From: Bacteroides sp. CAG:144
GTDB taxonomy: Bacteria > Bacteroidota > Bacteroidia > Bacteroidales > UBA11471
DNA: 16,810 nucleotides
NCBI GenBank assembly: GCA_000434215.1
Contig: HF999718.1
Location: 19,928 to 36,737 of the forward strand
Reading direction: 5' to 3'
In this document: positions 14,882 through 16,810 of the stretch, piece by piece
Numbering within the stretch: the first letter of the stretch is position 1
Layout: each line of letters starts with the position of its first letter
Notes under the pieces: model-generated
The model's database searches: none
Told to the model about the DNA's origin: nothing
The model's input: only the letters and a program-made list of their open reading frames with translations
Made by a program: the position numbers and the translations under genes

Positions 14882-14916
14882 AAAAATAAAAAAGCCGTAC
14901 ATAGAATGTACGGCTT
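14882..14916 (-). terminator. Intrinsic terminator of tRNA-Ala
   Basis: A 10-bp stem (AAGCCGTACA 14892-14901 with TGTACGGCTT 14907-14916) has a five-base loop. On the minus strand the T-rich tract reads TTTTATTTTTG down to 14881. It lies 12 bases past the tRNA 3' end. Confidence 0.85.
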
Positions 14917-14928
14917 CCACCATGAAAG

Positions 14929-15002
14929 TGGAGTATAGCGGACTCGAACCGCTCACCTCAACACTGCCAGTGTTGCGCTCTAGCCAGATGAGCTAATACC
15001 CC
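14929..15002 (-). tRNA. tRNA-Ala (anticodon GGC)
   Basis: The minus strand folds as a complete cloverleaf. The acceptor is GGGGTAT/ATACTCC with the G3:U70 pair that specifies alanine. The D arm is GCTC...GAGC, the anticodon arm CAACA/TGTTG with loop CTGGCAG (anticodon GGC), the variable loop AGGTG, and the T arm AGCGG-TTCGAGT-CCGCT. The discriminator base is A at 14929. CCA is not encoded, since the next bases are CTTTC. The gene is single, with its own promoter (15022-15052) and terminator (14882-14916), rather than part of an rRNA operon. Confidence 0.97.
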
Positions 15003-15021
15003 GTTTTTCTTTTTTGCGAGG

Positions 15022-15052
15022 CAAAGATAGGAAGTTTTTTCTATTCCGGCAA
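15022..15052 (-). promoter_or_regulatory. Promoter of tRNA-Ala
   Basis: On the minus strand TTG (15052-15050), 20 bases, then TATCTTTG (15029-15022), a good Bacteroidota promoter. The tRNA 5' end at 15002 is 19 bases beyond the box. Confidence 0.7.
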
Positions 15053-15071
15053 CTACTTACAAAACTTTTTT

Positions 15072-15079
15072 TATCTTTG
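15072..15079 (+). promoter_or_regulatory. -7 box of the DUF4286-ruvC operon
   Basis: TATCTTTG matches TAnnTTTG and lies 32 bases before the ATG at 15112. The -33 element is not clear. It is divergent from the tRNA promoter, with 42 bases between the two boxes. Confidence 0.6.
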
Positions 15080-15111
15080 TATGTAGTTTTTACACCGAAT
15101 CTTTTTTCTTT

Positions 15112-15417
15112 ATGTATATATTCAACACGACTTACCATATCGAGAGCGATATAAAAGAGATATTCATCGCTTGGTTGCGCGAAGTGTATATTCCCACTGC
15201 CATGCACCGAGATGAACTGAGCGAACCGCAATTATGTCGCGTCATTGCCGAAGAAGATACCGGCGGAGATAATTTTTCCCTCCAATTCCATGTAGCCGAT
15301 CCCAACCGTCTCGAAACATGGTATGACGAAACAGGAGCAGACCTCGACAACGCCATTCGAGAAAAATTCGGAGACCGCGTGTTGGGTTTCAACACCTTAC
15401 TCGAAATCATCGATTAG
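15112..15417 (+). CDS. DUF4286-family protein
   Basis: This 101-residue protein matches the DUF4286 pattern as I know it: N-terminal [14 protein letters not shown], a central ARM-like helix [15 protein letters not shown], and a C-terminal [14 protein letters not shown] segment with a preceding FSLQFHV strand. There is no signal peptide or membrane helix, so it is cytoplasmic. Function is unknown. The alternation of strands and helices would suit a small ferredoxin-like fold. In Bacteroidota the gene commonly lies directly before ruvC. Here ruvC starts one base after its stop, so the two share a transcript. The promoter box at 15072-15079 and an A/T-rich leader support the start. Confidence 0.85.
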   Translation: MYIFNTTYHIESDIKEIFIAWLREVYIPTAMHRDELSEPQLCRVIAEEDTGGDNFSLQFHVADPNRLETWYDETGADLDNAIREKFGDRVLGFNTLLEIID

Positions 15418-15418
15418 T

Positions 15419-16057
15419 ATGCCTGTTACCATACCGACCACACAAGAGCGAATCATTCTCGGCATCGACCCGGGAACTACCATCATGGGCTACGGTGTGC
15501 TGCGCATTGTCGGAAACAATCCCCAACTGATGACCATGGGGGTTTTACAGCTGGGTAAAATGGGAGACCACTATCTGAAATTGAAACGTATTTTCGAACG
15601 GGTACTGGGCCTCATAGAACAGTATCACCCGGACGAAATGGCGATAGAAGCACCCTTTTTCGGAAAAAATGTCCAATCGATGCTCAAACTTGGCCGGGCA
15701 CAAGGTATAGCTATGGCTGCTGCCTTATACCGAGACATTCCCATTACCGAATATGCTCCGTTGAAAATAAAAATGGCGATTACCGGTAACGGTAATGCCG
15801 CCAAAGAACAAGTCGCCGATATGTTACGGCGCATCTTGCATATCCCGGAAGAAAACATGTTACCCCAACTCGATGCAACCGACGGACTGGCCGCTGCCTT
15901 GTGCCACTTCTACCAGACCAACCGTCCTTCTTGTGAAAAGGCCTATAAGAGCTGGAAAGATTTTATCAACCAACATCCTTCCCGAGTAGCCGGAGAAACG
16001 GCCCCACACAGGAGCTATTCCCGACATCCCAAAAGCGATGATACCGACGCCATATAA
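15419..16057 (+). CDS. ruvC: Holliday junction resolvase RuvC
   Basis: The start is taken as ATG at 15419, one base after the DUF4286 stop. The frame also opens at 15323, but that would add 32 residues lying inside DUF4286 with no family similarity. The 212-residue protein has the four catalytic acids: D17 in GIDPGTT, E77 in AIEAPFFG, and D152 and D155 in [13 protein letters not shown]. RuvC cuts Holliday junctions symmetrically with RuvAB. The resolvase core ends near residue 170. The remaining 40-odd residues (rich in Ser, His, Arg, Asp) form a tail longer than in the E. coli protein and are probably disordered. It is the last gene of a two-gene unit, ending 14 bases from the convergent flavoprotein gene, with no terminator visible between them. 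Confidence 0.96.
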   Translation: MPVTIPTTQERIILGIDPGTTIMGYGVLRIVGNNPQLMTMGVLQLGKMGDHYLKLKRIFERVLGLIEQYHPDEMAIEAPFFGKNVQSMLKLGRAQGIAMAAALYRDIPITEYAPLKIKMAITGNGNAAKEQVADMLRRILHIPEENMLPQLDATDGLAAALCHFYQTNRPSCEKAYKSWKDFINQHPSRVAGETAPHRSYSRHPKSDDTDAI

Positions 16058-16071
16058 GAAGAACCGATTTA

Positions 16072-16647
16072 TCATTTCAATAATTTCCTCACGGCTTTGC
16101 GGCAACGTTCCAAATCTTTCTCTTGTACAGGCCTCTGTTTCGTTCCTCCCCGCTCGATGCTTTTCACAACCCGAAAACCGCTCCATTTAAGAATCTCGCG
16201 CAAAGCATTCACGACACCGCGAGTTTGACGAAAGACTATGTTAAAAGGAAAAGGTGTCGTACATGTAGAAACCAAAATCGCCTTTTTCCCTTTATGGAGA
16301 GGCACAGGAATACCTCGGGGGCTTTCTCCCATCATGCCATAGACCATACGATCGAACAAAACCTTTAATTCTCCCGGGATATTTCCCCAATAGCAAGGTG
16401 CTCCGACAACCACTGCATCGCACCATTTCATGAGTTCCAATACCCGCTGCGCATCATCATCGGGTAATACGCATTGCAACGACCGGCGACAAACCATGCA
16501 ACCGGTGCAAGGTTTTACACGCAAATCGGCGGTTCTCACCTCTATCGCCTCAACACCTGCCGACTCGACCTCGACACGCATGGCATCGAGCATCTTGGAT
16601 AAGTTTCCTTGCCTACGCGGACTGGCATTTATCAATAATATTCTCAT
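16072..16647 (-). CDS. Iron-sulfur flavoprotein-like NAD(P)H-dependent FMN reductase family protein
   Basis: The preferred start is the Met at 16647 (MRILLINASPRR, 191 residues). A Met at 16656 is also possible, and the longer opening at 16689 runs through the promoter and hairpin. The flavodoxin-like fold shows the FMN-phosphate loop NASPRRQGN (7-15) and the flavin-proximal GAPCYWGNIPGELKVLFDR (82-100). A compact cysteine cluster, C47-x2-C50-x2-C53-x5-C59 (CTGCMVCRRSLQC), is of the type that binds a 4Fe-4S cluster in archaeal-type iron-sulfur flavoproteins (Isf). Such proteins pass electrons from ferredoxin or NAD(P)H to O2, peroxide or quinone-like acceptors in the cytoplasm. The physiological substrate here is unknown. 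The gene is convergent with ruvC. Confidence 0.82.
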   Translation of the reverse strand: MRILLINASPRRQGNLSKMLDAMRVEVESAGVEAIEVRTADLRVKPCTGCMVCRRSLQCVLPDDDAQRVLELMKWCDAVVVGAPCYWGNIPGELKVLFDRMVYGMMGESPRGIPVPLHKGKKAILVSTCTTPFPFNIVFRQTRGVVNALREILKWSGFRVVKSIERGGTKQRPVQEKDLERCRKAVRKLLK

Positions 16648-16664
16648 AGACTTCATCGGTATAG

Positions 16665-16672
16665 AAAAGATA
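16665..16672 (-). promoter_or_regulatory. Possible -7 box of the flavoprotein gene
   Basis: On the minus strand TATCTTTT (16672-16665) is one mismatch from TAnnTTTG and lies 17 bases before the Met at 16647 and 8 before that at 16656. No -33 TTTG is correctly spaced. The region overlaps the end of the rightmost hairpin unit. Confidence 0.35.
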
Positions 16673-16688
16673 TAAATATAATCAAACA

Positions 16689-16718
16689 AAAGAGGCGTTC
16701 TTGTAGGAACGCCTCTTT
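16689..16718 (-). terminator. Hairpin terminator after the right-edge gene
   Basis: A perfect 12-bp stem, AAAGAGGCGTTC (16689-16700) with GAACGCCTCTTT (16707-16718), closes a six-base loop. On the minus strand it is followed by T, G, then TTTGAT. It lies 19 bases past the stop of the right-edge gene and just before the flavoprotein promoter. Confidence 0.8.
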
Positions 16719-16737
16719 ATCTGATATGCCGTAAAAA

Positions 16738-16810
16738 TTATTCTGCATTTTGTTCTGCGGCGGGAGCCTCAGCAGCAGGAGCCTCTTCTACGGGAGCAGC
16801 CTCGGCAGCG
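16738..16810 (-). CDS. rpsP: C-terminal fragment of an Ala/Glu/Pro-rich protein, possibly 30S ribosomal protein S16
   Basis: Only the last 23 codons and the TAA stop (16738-16740) are in the window. They encode an Ala/Glu/Pro-rich acidic tail, EEAPAAEAPAAEQNAE at the end. Bacteroidota S16 proteins carry a long Ala/Glu-rich C-terminal extension of this kind, which suggests rpsP. Other proteins with similar low-complexity tails cannot be excluded from 23 residues. A strong terminator follows. Confidence 0.45.
   Translation of the reverse strand, partial: AAEAAPVEEAPAAEAPAAEQNAE

Noticed and set aside
14834..14938. 34-codon plus-strand frame after the tRNA gene
   Set aside because: It reads across the tRNA terminator hairpin and into the tRNA 3' end, with no promoter or homology.
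15323..15418. N-terminal extension of RuvC by 32 residues
   Set aside because: These codons lie inside DUF4286 in another frame. The RuvC fold begins after the ATG at 15419, which directly follows the DUF4286 stop.

Overview
The window looks like chromosomal DNA of a Bacteroidales bacterium (gut-type Bacteroidota; a Barnesiella/Coprobacter-like genus is a guess). The support is internal. Several promoters carry the Bacteroidota -7 box TAnnTTTG rather than a sigma70 -10 box. Start codons follow A/T-rich leaders without clear Shine-Dalgarno sequences. The gene families are also typical of the group: DUF4286 next to ruvC, DUF2023 next to flavodoxin, a large YfhO protein, and a PaaK/ACT pair next to indolepyruvate oxidoreductase. 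No mobile element, integrase, phage gene or CRISPR array was seen.

Region 1 (1-4629, + strand) is a tight operon: iorA (5' end outside the window), iorB, a PLP aminotransferase, phenylacetate-CoA ligase (paaK) and a double-ACT protein. The first three genes are linked by ATGA overlaps. Together they can interconvert aromatic amino acid, aryl-pyruvate, arylacetyl-CoA and arylacetate, either to excrete arylacetates or to rebuild aromatic amino acids from them by reductive carboxylation. IorA ends without the usual C-terminal ferredoxin domain. The operon ends at a strong two-way hairpin, opposite a convergent hotdog thioesterase and an exported alpha/beta hydrolase (4715-6091, - strand).

Region 2 (6226-8491, - strand) holds two redox gene pairs. 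One is a RIC/YtfE-like di-iron hemerythrin protein overlapping a LuxR-type regulator with a degenerate receiver. The other is a flavodoxin overlapping a DUF2023 protein. Region 3 (8752-10593, + strand) has queD and queE for queuosine/7-deazaguanine synthesis, a terminator, then a BASS-family transporter. Region 4 (10594-13335) is a repeat-bearing intergenic stretch followed by a YfhO-family membrane protein.

Region 5 (13413-16810) has an AT-richer exported orphan protein (- strand), tRNA-Ala(GGC) (- strand) with its own promoter and terminator, a divergent DUF4286-ruvC pair (+ strand), an iron-sulfur-flavoprotein-like reductase (- strand), and at the right edge the Ala/Glu/Pro-rich tail of a protein that may be ribosomal protein S16. 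The most interesting item is the aromatic acid operon with a non-standard IorA. The other genes are mostly ordinary housekeeping or redox genes with a few oddities, listed as findings.
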